Assembly: GCA_002917075.1 (NCBI GenBank)
Contig: NTMA01000077.1
Coordinates: 1-64,000 of the forward strand
Direction of reading: 5' to 3'
Source: Hawksworthiomyces lignivorus
Taxonomy: Eukaryota; Ascomycota; Sordariomycetes; Ophiostomatales; Ophiostomataceae
Length of the DNA: 64,000 nucleotides
Both the position numbers and the translations under genes were made by a program. Positions 45,425-57,493 of the stretch are shown here, piece by piece; position 1 is the first letter of the stretch; every line of letters begins with the position of its first letter. The notes below the pieces were generated by a model, which saw only the letters and a list, made by a program, of their open reading frames with translations, was not told where the DNA came from and ran no database searches.

Positions 45425-46246
45425 CTTATGCCAACGAATGCTCATTAACATTCGGTAGCACCTCGCGTTTTCTTACTTCCTATCTCCGCACGACATCAAA
45501 CGGGATTTTATTTAAAACCACGCCAACAAATAGACGATGTTGTTGTGACAGAAGACATTATTCTATATGCGACTTGTCACCTGCTTGTTCCGACTGACGT
45601 CAGCTCGATCTATGCATGTAGTCAAAATAAATAAATACATAAGCCATGATCAACCTCACAAAGAGTTTCCTTGGCGTCGACTGTATGCACATTGGCTTAA
45701 TTATCACTAGTAGGAATAGGGAAGAAGCAACGGCGGCTTGGCCCTTTATTTGAACGTGACTAGAGTGATTTGTTACGTAGTTGTGCGCCATGATACTACA
45801 TAAGCAGCAAGAGATCCATTGGTTGCTTCAACCTTTCGCTTACTTCTCAGTGTCTTAAGAACTTCTCCGGCTAAAGCAGCTCTAACGAATTTATACGTTT
45901 CCATTGTGGGCAGCTTCGAGATCCATATCTATGGAATCCTAATAAACACGAGGATTTACCTTTAGCTCGAGAAGTGGTCTCCTTAACAAACCAAGAATCT
46001 TTCCAGGAGCAAGATTTCAAATAGTAGAGCAGCAGATTGCTTTATTTATTGGATATTATCTGTCATGAAGACCAAAGTCATAATAGCCATTATACATATA
46101 GCAGCTCTTAAACGAAGTAACTGTTACTACGATGACTAACTGGATATGCAGAGACTGCTTGTAAGACTTGCTGGGATGCCCTGAGCTAGCGAATGCTATA
46201 GAGCCCGACCCTTTTTTTCCTGCTACTCTTGCACGATGGCTGGCGC
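45425..46246. other. spacer without a supported gene
   Basis: AT-rich 3' flank of the phospholipase gene. Only short ORFs occur. Confidence 0.5.
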
Positions 46247-48935
46247 TCACGACTGGTATGTTACCGCGTACGCGTTCCAGCCAGTCTCCACGCTGGAGAT
46301 GTAAATTTCGCCGTTCTTAACGCCAAGGTACTTGCCGTTCTCTTTCTGCAGAGCATAGCCCTTTCCGTTGCCCAGGAACGTGATTGTGTACGTCTCCGCG
46401 CCGCTGGCTGATTTGCTGAGCGACGTGTGATCCGCCAGGTAGCGGCCGTCCATGGCGCTAGTCAAGATGTACGTGCCGGTGCTGGTCTGACCGCCGTCGG
46501 TGGGCGCGCCTCCCTTGGCGTGGATGACCCAGCGCTGAGTCTTGCTGGCGTGGTCGGCCGTCGCGGCGGTCAGAGTGATGTCGGTGGCGCTCGCACCAGT
46601 GTTGGTGATGGCATAGCCGCCCTGTTCGAACACGAGCCAACGGCCCTCAGTGAGGTAGCCGATGACCTCCTTGAAGCCGTCCTCGACGAGAGTGGCCATG
46701 TCCTTGTTGGCGTTAGCGGGGCCAAATGGAGGCAGAGGCTTGGGGTCGAAACCAAAGATGTCCATGCAGAGCTCCATGCCGTTGTAGTTGCCGTCGGCGT
46801 CAGTGGACGGTACATCAGTCGCTGGCAAGGCTGGGATGCTGTAGTCAGGCTGGCCGGCGGAGGAAGCAAGTTAGCTAGCTTCTAGAGATAACAAGAAATA
46901 GTATCCTACAACCGACTTACGTGGTCAAAATCAAAAGCATTGACGAGATTAGACATGTGCGCACGGCGCCACGGTGTCATCTCCGCGGTCTCGATGTTCT
47001 TGTAGCCGAGCGCAGTGAGCCAAGTCTCTGCAAACGAGTTAGACCCATCCTTTCTGGAATTGGAGGTCGTGCGTGCCTTACGTACCCACGAACAGAATCT
47101 GGCTGGCATGGTCTGCATGCTCCGTGAAGACCTTTTGACCGCGGGTCCAAGGCGAGATGATGTGCATTGGCACACGGAATCCTGGAAAGGGAAATTAGTG
47201 CGTTGCACGTTCAACGGGAACTGTACTATCGGTGGCTTACCAGGACCCGTATATACGTAGCCGGAGTTGCCAAAAGGATCCTGCATCCACTCCGCAACGG
47301 TACCCTGAGGGCTATGGAAAGGGACAACGTGATCTATGTAGGTGGCACGCATGAGCCTCCTAACATTAATCAAAAACAGGTAGAGATATATACTCACCAC
47401 CCCAACCACCGGTTTCTAGGAAGATCTTATCAGCAAATATGGGACGTAGAAGTTGGAAACAAAGTATTCTCATGGCTTAAGACATACCGTCGTACATAAC
47501 GAAGAGGGCCGTATCGTTCGCTGACTCTCCCTGGGTGACGGCATTGACAATCTGCTGGATCAACCATGCGCCATCCTTGGGCATGTATGGGTTGTGTTCT
47601 GAGAGCTCGGCAGGGCCGACAATCCAGGTCACTTGGGGCAGCTCGCCGTTCATGGCGTCGTCGTAGAACTTTTGCAGACCCGGGTACGAGTTACCCTTGA
47701 TCGTGAGGTTACTGTTGGCCGGTGCGTCCATGAACTGCGTAAAAGACGAGAGGGCGTTGTCGCCAAAGTTGTCCTCATCCTGGTAGACCCTCCAGGACAC
47801 GCCGGCGTCCTCGAGGTACTCAGCGTAGGTCTTCCAGGAGAAGGGGAAGCAGCCCAAGCCCGGGCCGACTTCACAGCCTGGCGTTCCCATCGCAGTGTTT
47901 AGTCTTTGCTGCATAGAAATGGTTTACAAGGGAAGCTCTTACCAGGCGTGCCGTTGTTGTCTAGGACCGTACCGCCCTGGTCGGGGCTGGTCGGGCCCCC
48001 AGGCGCGTTAATCGTGCCGGTCATCCAGTGCACGCGATTGGGCTCGGTCGAGGCAATAACACCTTCCTGTGAAATAGTCCTCGTAAGCTCAAGTCACCCC
48101 GTGCAATTTAAGAGCGCTGTACCGCACCTGGTACATGTCGCAGATCATATAGTTCTCGGCAAGAGCGAAATGGAACGGAATATCGCTCCGCTGGTGGTAC
48201 GCCCAGCTCATGTACGTGTCTTCGCTCTAGTCAGAAACCTTATACTGGCAAGGGGAAAGAAGAGAGAACGCCACCACGCACTGTTCGTGGCCCACAGGTT
48301 GTTGAGGCCGTTGTTCAGTGTGATATGGTTCGCCTGCCAGCTGTTGCTGCCGGCGCCACTGCATTGCATGACCTACTCATGGTCAGGATACGACTCTATG
48401 GCCGCTTGTTACACGAGACATTAAGTGCCTTACTTCTGTCCATTCGCCGCCCAGGTATCCAAGGTGCCACATGGTCAGACTTCTGTCAGCCTCGGGAGTG
48501 GTGTTCGTATACAAGGAAGCCGACGAATTGGCGAGGATATCCGGGACAAGCCTAGGAAAACTTCAGTCTCCATGCTGCCCAGAGCTACTGAAACGCATGC
48601 GATATCACGACAAAACGGATATAGCATCACTATAAGGGCCACTCGGCGTCCAAACTCACTGCTGGTACGTTGTCCGGCCGTCAGGGTTGACCTGGATATT
48701 CGGGTCGTTGAAACCCCGGACACCAGCCAATGTGCCATAGTACTTGAGCAAAGAGATTCGCAAGTCAGTGAGATGTTCTCTCGCTATCATGGGAGGGTGC
48801 TACTGCAGCTGCCCTTACGTGGTCAAATGCTCGGTTCTCCTGCATGAAGAGCACAACATGCTTAATGTCCGTCAGGCTGCCGGCTGCAGCCGCTGACACA
48901 AAGGCCAAGAGAGCAACTGAGATCTGGTCACGCAT
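46247..48935 (-). CDS. secreted phospholipase C / phosphoesterase-family protein, 12 exons
   Basis: Extracellular phosphodiesterase (Pfam phosphoesterase type, as in phosphocholine-preferring phospholipases C). The N-terminus is a signal peptide (SVALLAFVSAAAAG). Exons begin 48819-48935, 48660-48742 and 48434-48551, and the last runs from about 46860 to 46247. One exon is only 18 nt (47398-47415). The metal/nucleophile region is TDIKHVVLFMQENRAFDHYY and a second motif reads YDETGGWGDHV. The sequence between includes NRVHWMTGTINAPGG and DNNGTPGCEVGPGLGCFPF. The C-terminal part, about 130 aa, is a beta-rich tail with GRWLVFEQGGYAITNTG, common in this family. All borders I read keep phase. The substrate may be phosphatidylcholine or other phosphodiesters. 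Confidence 0.85.
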
Positions 48936-49796
48936 CTTTGATTTTTGCACCGATTTTGACTTGTGCGGAGATGGGTATTTTTTTGGCAGTGGCGATCTCC
49001 CCAAACAACCCGCGAGATTGTCACCTCATACAAGTCTTTTTATACCTATGGCGAAATGAACAGTAGCACTGGGCGCAATCAGCAACACGTGTATACACGC
49101 ATGTAACAACAGTTCTACGATGTCGCAATCTAGCGGGTCACATTCTAATAGACCACGTTCATGGTTCAGTCGGCCTGTGATCCGACTCTCATTGCGACTC
49201 CGACCTGGAACATAAGAATACTCGGAGGCTAGGACCTATGCGCGACCGAGGCCTGCATGCAGTCCGAGAGCCGTATGAAGTCTGAAGACCGTGTGTACGA
49301 AAATGCCATGCTTAGGGAACAACGGCACGCCCTGATACCGGAGAGAATTAAAGCTCTACGATTCCAAATTGACGGATGCTTAATTAGAAGGACCTCAGTG
49401 GTACGGAGTACTGTTTTTGTTTCCTTGTTTTCTCCGGAGCTATTATAACCGAGTATGCAGGAACCCCCTCCTCTAACGTTACGTCGAAATAAGCAGCAGA
49501 TAAGATAGGCAGCGCATAGCGAATCAACACGCCACGAGCACCTCTTGACCCTGCGGCTCTTAGCAATTGCGATCTGCACCACCGCTAGCCTTTTCTGCAC
49601 ATGGCGTTGATGACCCGATCGCACCGCTTCGCTTGCCGGTATAAGAGTGAACGGTGAGGAGCAAAAGAGAGTTGATAGGGTATAGCACCAAAATCATTTA
49701 TGAAACGTCTTTTCTCCTGTGGAAAAAAAAAAAAAAAATGCAACAGCGTCGGCTCTGATACAAAGCAGGCTGGGCATGTTTGCGTGAGAGGTCGCT
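48936..49796. other. divergent spacer between phospholipase and multicopper oxidase genes
   Basis: No supported gene. Includes a poly(A) run at 49723-49738, about 60 bp before the multicopper oxidase start. Confidence 0.5.
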
Positions 49797-52117
49797 ATGT
49801 CGCGGCTTACGGCGGGCCGGCTCTTGGCCGGCCTCAATATCGCCCTTATTTTGTCGGTTCTCTTCATGTTCGCCCTCTACGTCTACGAACCTGTGCGTTT
49901 TACCCGCTCCGGCTTTTGGGGCTCGGGCACCACCCCCGCACCACAAGTCCGCCGCGATTTGACGGTTTTGCTGCGGCCGCAAGACCACCAGCACCGTGAC
50001 AACACAACCATCCACCTAGACTGGACTATCTCAAAAGGCTTCCGCTACCCGGATGGTGTCGGCAAGTGGGTGTACCAAGTGAACGGCACGTGGGCCCACG
50101 ACCCTCTTTTTTTTTTTCTCTTGTTAAGCTTGTCCTACCGCTGACGATCCCTATACTGTGATAGGCCAGTTTCCGTGTCCACATATCGAAGCACGATCGG
50201 GGGACACGCTTATTATCGACGTGCATAATCACCTCGAGGGGGAGGGTCTCGCGTTGCATTTCCATGGACTACGCATGGAAGGTGAATTTTGTCCTTCCCC
50301 AAGTCCACACCGACACTATATACCGTTCACGGAGGGAACCGAACTGACATGGCCCTGTGGGGCCGCTCACAGGCGCTAACCACATGGACGGCGTGGTCGG
50401 TGTTTCGCAGAACGCCATTCTACCTGGTGCCAGCTTCACCTATTCATTCCAAATCAGTCCTGCTCAAGCAGGCACCTTCTGGTAAGCTTCGATTGCTACC
50501 ACCGCGAACGGGTTTCCAGAATCAGGAAGAAATGTTCCATCTGGCTGTCATTAACTTGGTATCCCACGTGGGCTAACACTCTATGACAGGTGGCATGGCC
50601 ATTCTGAGTTTCATCGGGCCGACGGTCTCTTCGGTGGGCTGGTCATCCACCCCCCCATCAGTGGTAGCCGAGTGGCGTCTGAAGTATCGGCGCTTGCACC
50701 GGTCCCATACGAGGATGACCTATTGCTGCTTGTTGGCGACTGGTATCATCTTCCTGCCCCGGAGGTGCAACGCAGCTATGACACATGGATGCACTGGGGC
50801 ATGGAGCCATCGCCAGACTCGCTGCTCGTCAACGGCTTGGGCGCCTTCAATTGCTCCAAGGTGCACAAAGGCAGGCTGCCCGGCTGCCGTTCGCTGCAGA
50901 AACCCACGCTGGTGCCTCGTGCATCTAGGTCTCGTATGCGCATCGTCAATGTTGGGTATGTAGTTTCGTGATCTTCGATTTTTGTGTGTGGTGCACATTG
51001 GCAGTTTTTTTTTTCTCACAGTGTTGGTGCAGGGCTATGTCTGGTCTCTCTATTCAGATGCCTGGCAACGGCATGACGGTCCTAGCTGTCGACGGTGGCA
51101 ATCTCGTCCAGAGCCAGAAGCGCGCCTACGCTACGGTTGGCATCCTGCACCCAGGTGAACGGGTCGATGTAGTCGTCGACTGGGATGCCGTAGTACCCGA
51201 GAATGCGACTAATAGTGACTTCCAAGTCATTCTTGACCGAGAGTAAGCACACCAACAGCCTCTGTATCAGACACGTGCAAGTCCCGTCTTGACTCACTGT
51301 TACCCTACCCCACTTGTGTAGATACTATCGGAAGAAGAATCTTGCCTTGACTCCAGAGCAGGCATTCCCCATACAACCACGCACGAGCTTGGCTTCAAGA
51401 CAATCCATGTCACGGCCCGCACCCGTTGAGCAAGAGGTGTTCGACCTGGCTACGGCCTACGGCCAGGCGCAAGAGGCGCCGAATGTACTGGGACGTGCTG
51501 AGCCTGATCAAATTGTGCTGGTGTACACGAGAATCGAACTCCTGGCACATCTTGAGAACCGGCCCAAGGGCTACATCAATCACACCTACTGGGTGCCACA
51601 GACACCACCATTAATTGATCTCCCTCGAAGTGCGTGGGACGAGCATCAGCTTGTTCCCTTCGTTGAGACGTCGTCCGATCGAGATACATGGGTCGACATT
51701 GTAATCAACAATGTGGACGAGCTGGGCCACCCATTCCATCTGGTACGTATACACTTATTTGCTAGGGCAGCATTCATTTCTTTTCCTCAAAAAAAGAAAG
51801 AAAAGAACACTGACAGTGGCAACATATAGCACGGATATGAGTTTTATCTCGTCTCGTGGTTCCGGCCTGAAACGCGTCTCGGCTGGCACTCCTACAACCC
51901 CTACGACAGCAACAGAGCACCTCCTGGCGGTCCGTACAATTTGCTAAACCCACTGAAGAAGGACACGGTATATGTGCCCGCTTTTGGCTATGTGGTATTG
52001 CGCATCAAAGCTGATAATCCGGGTTTGTGGTTTCTCCACTGCCACATCCTGTGGCATCAAGGCGTGGGTATGGCCATGGCATTGGAAATCGGGACAAACA
52101 AAAGCCTCCCAGTCTGA
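49797..52117 (+). CDS. membrane-anchored multicopper oxidase (laccase/ascorbate-oxidase-like)
   Basis: Exons 49797-50085, 50165-50281, 50373-50481, 50590-50955, 51033-51242, 51322-51742 and 51830-52117 sum to exactly 600 codons (599 aa). All four copper blocks are intact: LALHFHGLRM, FWWHGHSEFH, HPFHLHGYEF and HCHILWHQGVGMA, with Cys for type 1 and type 3 copper transfer. The last block ends in Met/Ala positions of a middle-potential site. The N-terminus has a single hydrophobic helix (AGLNIALILSVLFMFALYV) after a short basic start, without a clear cleavage site, so it may be a type II membrane anchor. The first intron has a GC donor. It could oxidise phenols or metal ions. Confidence 0.9.
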
Positions 52118-53655
52118 GGGAATAGCTAGCTTCATCTCTCTTAAGCTGCGTCTCAAGGTTAGCGGCTGAAATGTCCGTTGGGGAGAGGGACACCACTCTA
52201 GGCGTACATAATCACTGAACACGATGGCCTAAATAATGAGGACTGTTGATTAGAGTAGCGCTTTGAGCAAATACTTTCCAGGTGAAAAGACGTCTGTTCA
52301 AATGAAGAACCTGTGGGAACTACTAGTCACCGCCAAAGAAAACTCAACAAACGTATAATAGGGTTGAGCCCCATGTATCTTATTTCTCGTAAATGCGATG
52401 ATAAATTTTATAGCTGAATATTATTGGCTAATGTTTGCAGTATTCAGATCTCTTTCCCTTGATAGAGTGAATGACACGGTCATGTTTTTTTTTATTAAAC
52501 CTGGCTTTCATGTTTATAAGCTAGAGGAGGCAAGCGCCTTAGCCACATAAATACTGTTATTTGCTCCACACATATCTTGATCTCTTTCACGATATTCACA
52601 TCTGAGCTAGGCATGCACTCAACCTTGCTACGTAAGTAAGCTGAAACCCAGAGCTCTCTAAACGATGGCACAGATGGTGGTGCTGGCCGACGAGATCATG
52701 TCGACGAAGGCAATATTGCGTTTTCGTAACGTAGAGCCTGGTGCCACGAACAAATACCGAGGTAATGGTCCTGTTAGCTTGGACTGAGAACGAAGAAGAG
52801 TCCAGTTCCCCTGGGCTGGAAATTGGATTTGCACTTCAGTGCCAGGTTTCTGCTTCAGTGCACATTGACTCTCGGCCGAAAATGCCAGCTGTAGGTCGGA
52901 TTTATTAGATCTTATAAGTTTGATTTGACGGCTGCTTTTCCCTACTCGATTAGGCAGACTACGAGATCTACCCTAAGTGAGCCATACGTACAAATAAGAC
53001 AAATTTTGTTTACGGCTCAGGCTCTCAGTAAATAGATTGAAGAAAATTGTACTTTCGTCTGGTCGGTCTTCTTGAGTGACTGATACTTTCATCGGTAGGA
53101 GCACATTTGGGCAGAATATTGCAAAGCTTTTTATCAGGGGGCGTGGCACGATGAATCTGGAGTAAAACAAAGTAGATGAATTTAAACCTAAGGCCCCATA
53201 TGATAACAGAGAGTGTTGTCTCGTAATTGAATGGCAAAAACTGAACTTTTGATTTAATTTCACAGGGCCTTGGCAATGATTCCACGAGTCCTTGGCGATA
53301 GATGACTAGCCCCCAAATATGATAACCCCCTTAATAACCTCTAGTATTCTGGAATGCACAAGAAGTATAGCATCGGGATTTTCCTTCTCTAAGTATAAGA
53401 AAATATTTCCAAGAAAAAAAGAAAGAAAAAAAGGAAGTAGAAAAAAAGGAAATAGAAAAAAAAGGACACCAGCTAAAAGTTGTTTCCTGCTCATATAAAA
53501 GAGAGACTTAAGTTCATTTTTTTTGTCCCCTTTTCCTTTCTTGCAACTTGTAATTTATGGAAAATCCCTGACGCCAGCGATATCCTTTTTTCTTCCAAGG
53601 TCTTGATTTAGCAAAAATAAATACGAGTAGCTGCCGACTCATTCTTCTCGCAACG
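52118..53655. other. AT-rich gene-free stretch
   Basis: About 1.5 kb with short ORFs only. Contains TCGGCCGA near 52874 and A-rich tracts near 53410-53465. The right end is the promoter of the small secreted protein. Confidence 0.5.
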
Positions 53656-54240
53656 ATGAAACCTATTCAGATACTTGCGTCCGGTGTTTTCTGTTGCGGC
53701 GTGGCCTTTGCATTGCGTTGCAGGCCTTGCTCCAATTTAATAACGAATGGTGACTGCGAAGGCTTAAATGAATGGGAAATCGACGGTACTGGCTCTGGTT
53801 TTGGTTGGGCGTCTTCGTTTGACCGAGATTGTATTCCATACTTCAACAGCTCGTGCTGTAGTCTTGTCATCGAATCCGACGGCGACACCGCCCGAATGTG
53901 GCAGACTCTGCCCGCGATGGCCGCAGGAAACTACTCGTTATCTTACGAATTCCTTCCGTTTGAGGCTGAATCAGAGATGGCCACGTTTAACGTTACGATC
54001 GGCGGCATTCCTGACGCAACCTGGATCTACGACATCGACACTATGTGGAACTTTGACCGGCAGAAACAGGAAGCAAACATACAGAAGACGCAGATAAAGA
54101 CATATTTTGCTCTGATAGAATCAAGCAGTGATCTGGCAATCTATATTTCGTTACAAACGCCTGACACAGGGCATGTGAGTTTCGATAAAGTGGTTCTGAT
54201 GCCAGCAGTGTGTACAACTGAAGATGGACAGCGACGTTAA
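53656..54240 (+). CDS. small secreted Cys-containing beta-sandwich-like protein
   Basis: A single ORF of 194 aa. The signal peptide is residues about 1-19 (ILASGVFCCGVAFA). The mature part begins RCRPCSNLITNGDCEGLNEW, which resembles the start of carbohydrate-binding jelly-roll domains (CBM4/9, DUF642-like: NLxxNGDFE..W). Later features that fit this fold are GNYSLSYEFLPF and HVSFDKVVL near the end. Cys pairs (CRPC, DC, SSCC) and several NxS/T sites suggest an extracellular protein. It could bind cell-wall glycans or be an effector-type protein. Exact family not established. Confidence 0.7.
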   Translation: MKPIQILASGVFCCGVAFALRCRPCSNLITNGDCEGLNEWEIDGTGSGFGWASSFDRDCIPYFNSSCCSLVIESDGDTARMWQTLPAMAAGNYSLSYEFLPFEAESEMATFNVTIGGIPDATWIYDIDTMWNFDRQKQEANIQKTQIKTYFALIESSSDLAIYISLQTPDTGHVSFDKVVLMPAVCTTEDGQRR

Positions 54241-55380
54241 TTGCTGTTGTTGTGGACAAGAAAGGCAGATGTTACAGTTTCAAGGAGAAAGCGCCACAGG
54301 ATTGAGTTTGAAGCTATTCATACGAAAGAGCTATAGGGTTCGGCGGCTCATGTTCGGATTAAGAAATACAAGGCTAACAATGTCCCTCGTGGCCTCTTGG
54401 CGCTGCCATCGCAACCTCTTCGGCAGTTTCATCCTCCTGTGTCCATAGCAGCTACGGGAAATATTGTATATGAGCCTCTATGAGAAGGTAGCATATTTTG
54501 GACTCTGTATGCTTTAATTAAGAATACAACTTGAAACGACCGAGGTTGACTTAGAAGAGAGAAGAAAGAACATGAAGACAACCAATAACTTAAGATCTTA
54601 GAACGACAAAGAAGACAACTTTACTGATTTAAAAACCGAAGAGATCAATGCACGGCTATAGACACGGGTTCAAATGATTAGTGTACACGGCAAGCACAAG
54701 GCGCTTCAGGGGGTTAAAACTTTGTCAGTATCAAGGCTGCCAAAAGCATCACCCCACACTAGCAACAAGGGGCGGAAAAAATAGCACTTTCTCGCTTTAA
54801 TATGTAATCCACCTAATGACCATGTGCAGTTTTAATTCCAGCTCTAGCCCGCCTGTTGCGGTATGAAGGGGACTGACTACAACACATGCATGGAGATGGC
54901 GGTCTATACTACCGCCACCACTGACTATTATTGGCTACAAGTTTGCGCTGGTCGTGCGGGCCTACTTCCGCTGACCAAGCGTGAAGCGTACTCAATCTAC
55001 TACCTTCTTTTCTACCTTTGCACTCTGTGGGTTACCAAGTCCACCCTCTGCAGGAATTTTCAAAGCTTAATTAAAAGGTGATATCCCTGACTTTCGTGCA
55101 GGCCGGAGCCCGTCGCATTCGGGTTAAAGTATTTGTTTAATGATCAAAGGCAACCTTAATTCAAACTACTGTTCTTGTAGCGTGTGTTTTGTCTCTCTCG
55201 GCCATTAAGGAAAGTCTATGCGAACTGAACTTGAGATGAGATGTGACTATACCTGCATACACACTTGTCATTGAGTTCACCTCTCCGCCTTGACAATTAG
55301 TAAGATTCTTATGCTATATGCTCCTGCGTACACATGGCTCTGCTTTTAGACCTACTGTATCCGCAATGTCCAGTTGTTCC
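54241..55380. other. gene-free stretch
   Basis: No supported gene; a few short ORFs without features. Confidence 0.5.
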
Positions 55381-56301
55381 TCATTTCACTGCCACTATGC
55401 GGTAGCCGATACGAGGAAAGTGAACCACTACCGTCCCGACATTAAGATCATCGCGCTCCACAGCAACTTCATGAATAGTGAGCGTCACTAGCTTTCCTTG
55501 CACAGGGACGCGGCCATAATCATCTGGCACTACTTCAACAACGTCGCCGGCAGCGAGCTGGAGCGCATCATGAGGATCGACGCCCTTCCCTGCCAGCGGT
55601 GCGCTTTCGCGTGCAACGGAATGGGCCCCGTCGACATCGAGCGCGGTGCGCTGGCCGTGTCCGATGGCACGGACGCGCTCCTCCCAACGGCTCATGTATG
55701 TGAAGGGCTCAAACAGCACCCCAGCGGAAGGGAGATATTGTCGCGCCGTCCACACCTCGATGTAGGCGTGAAAGTCGGCGAGACTCGGCTGGTCGCCGAG
55801 CCAGAACAGGCGGCCGTCCGACAGCTGCTGCTCAACCAGGTCCGCGTGGGCTCGGAGCTGCGTCGTGAGGTGCGGGACGTCTGCATCGAGTGTGTCGACG
55901 TCCATGAAACCGGTAAAGTACGCCTTGCGATCTTTCATCAGATCCGGCGGGAAGAGATGCTTGTTAGCGCCAATCGCAGAGCCTGAGCTGGCGATGTGGA
56001 AATTCTGGTCGCTCCAGGTTGAGAGCGCGAAGCAGAGTCCTCGGCTGCCACCGGGGAATAGGGTCGGCGTAGGAAAGCGCTCTTCTAGTTCGGCAGCGAT
56101 TAGCCGAGAATCGCAAAAGACGTCGGCGCCGATCTGCATCACGGGCGTCTTGCGATATCCCCCGGTCAAGGCGGTCAGCTTGGGTTTGGGAACGATCATC
56201 TCTGCGTTGACAGCTCGCCAAGGCAGGCCCTTGAGCCCAAAAATTAGGCGTATCTTCTCCGCAAATGGAGAAGCATCGAATTGATGCAAGATTATGTCCA
56301 T
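55381..56301 (-). CDS. glutathione S-transferase-like protein with extra C-terminal domain
   Basis: Single exon, 306 aa. The N-terminal thioredoxin fold is visible: IILHQFDASPFAEKIRLIFG, then KTPVMQIGADVFCDSRLIAA, which has the cis-Pro and the DS glutathione-binding pair. The helical C-terminal GST domain has WLGDQPSLADFHAYIEVWT. After it comes a beta-rich extension of about 80 aa (ALQLAAGDVVEVVPDDYGRV). GST relatives with such an extension occur in bacteria and fungi. The zeta-class motif of maleylacetoacetate isomerase (SSCxWRVR type) is absent, so it is not the missing tyrosine-pathway enzyme. Likely cytosolic; substrate unknown. Confidence 0.85.
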   Translation of the reverse strand: MDIILHQFDASPFAEKIRLIFGLKGLPWRAVNAEMIVPKPKLTALTGGYRKTPVMQIGADVFCDSRLIAAELEERFPTPTLFPGGSRGLCFALSTWSDQNFHIASSGSAIGANKHLFPPDLMKDRKAYFTGFMDVDTLDADVPHLTTQLRAHADLVEQQLSDGRLFWLGDQPSLADFHAYIEVWTARQYLPSAGVLFEPFTYMSRWEERVRAIGHGQRTALDVDGAHSVARESAPLAGKGVDPHDALQLAAGDVVEVVPDDYGRVPVQGKLVTLTIHEVAVERDDLNVGTVVVHFPRIGYRIVAVK

Positions 56302-57493
56302 TGTCGCTTTCTCTATTTGGACTACCTAATCATCACTAACAGGGCGCAAATGGCATTTGAGACTGATGATTACAACAGATAGCGTCACCAAAAAAAGTTT
56401 TTCAAAATATCCAGAAGCATCAAGCATCGTTAGAGATTTTACGAGCGACGAAGTAGTCTGATTATGTCGGACTACTTTCAATCGGATAGATTAATATTAA
56501 CTACGCCGAGTGAACATATACAGTATCTTATGATGACCCACTGGAAATGCCTTTCGAAGATATCTTTGCTGGAAAAAAGTAAAGTAAACAACACCCGCAA
56601 GGCATAAATAGGTCATTATGCTCGATGTGTTTGTAGATCACGACTTCATATAAGTTGTCGCTGGCAAGGATAAGCGGCTACAATTACTCGAGCATTAGCA
56701 AGGGGCGTCATGTCTCTCAGGGACAACAGTGTATACACTGTACGAGATGTGGAGTCGAAACATCCACTATACGTAAATTGTAACAAGACCTACTTACGCT
56801 ATACATATTGTGAACTCGCCTAGAGGTCAGGCTAATAAAAGGAGTATTGCCCTGGAATGGTAGCGAGATATTGCCTATTCTAGTAACAGGTAAACTGGTC
56901 ATATAGGTCACGGAGTCAGAGCCTGCATTGTCGAGTTGGAGGGGACTCCAGTTTCTGCGGTTACAGCGAGAACCACAAACTTACAAATCAAGAGTCTGCT
57001 ATAGTTTTGGTAGAATGCCGAATTTGGTTGTATTCCCTCTTTGGGTATTTTGACTTTTCAGAGATGACGTAACGATGTTGAGGTACAAATATGGGCACTT
57101 GATGATTCTCTTTAAAAAGGACAGGCGGACTGATTAGTCGTCTTCGTATTTGGCATGAAATTTGACTGTGAAAGAACGTTTGTCAGTCTGGTGCCGTAAA
57201 CGCCTGCATAAGCTCAACAAAAGACTCAATCCAGTTCTGAGTTGGTATCTTGCCCTTGATCACTAGGAAACATAAATAAAACGTTGCTCATCGCTTTTGT
57301 TGCTCATGATGATTTCCTCTATCCAGAGATCTAGAGCATACTCAAGCAGTATCCACCCCCAGCGAGGGAAAGGTCTCTTCTGACGGCCAATTTCTCAAAT
57401 TAAACTTCACGACATCACTCCTGCTTCCCAAATTTTGTTAGAGCCGAACTGGTACAATTCGGCAATTCTTGCCTCTTAATCCAGCTCGAGGCC
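56302..57493. other. AT-rich spacer
   Basis: No supported gene between the GST-like gene and the MFS pseudogene. Confidence 0.5.

Noticed and set aside
53395..53470. A-rich purine repeat as a transposon end
   Set aside because: Only a low-complexity tract; no inverted terminal repeat or duplicated target was seen.
55381..56301. GST-like gene as maleylacetoacetate isomerase of the homogentisate cluster
   Set aside because: It lacks the zeta-class motif, has an extra C-terminal domain and lies 25 kb away from the cluster.
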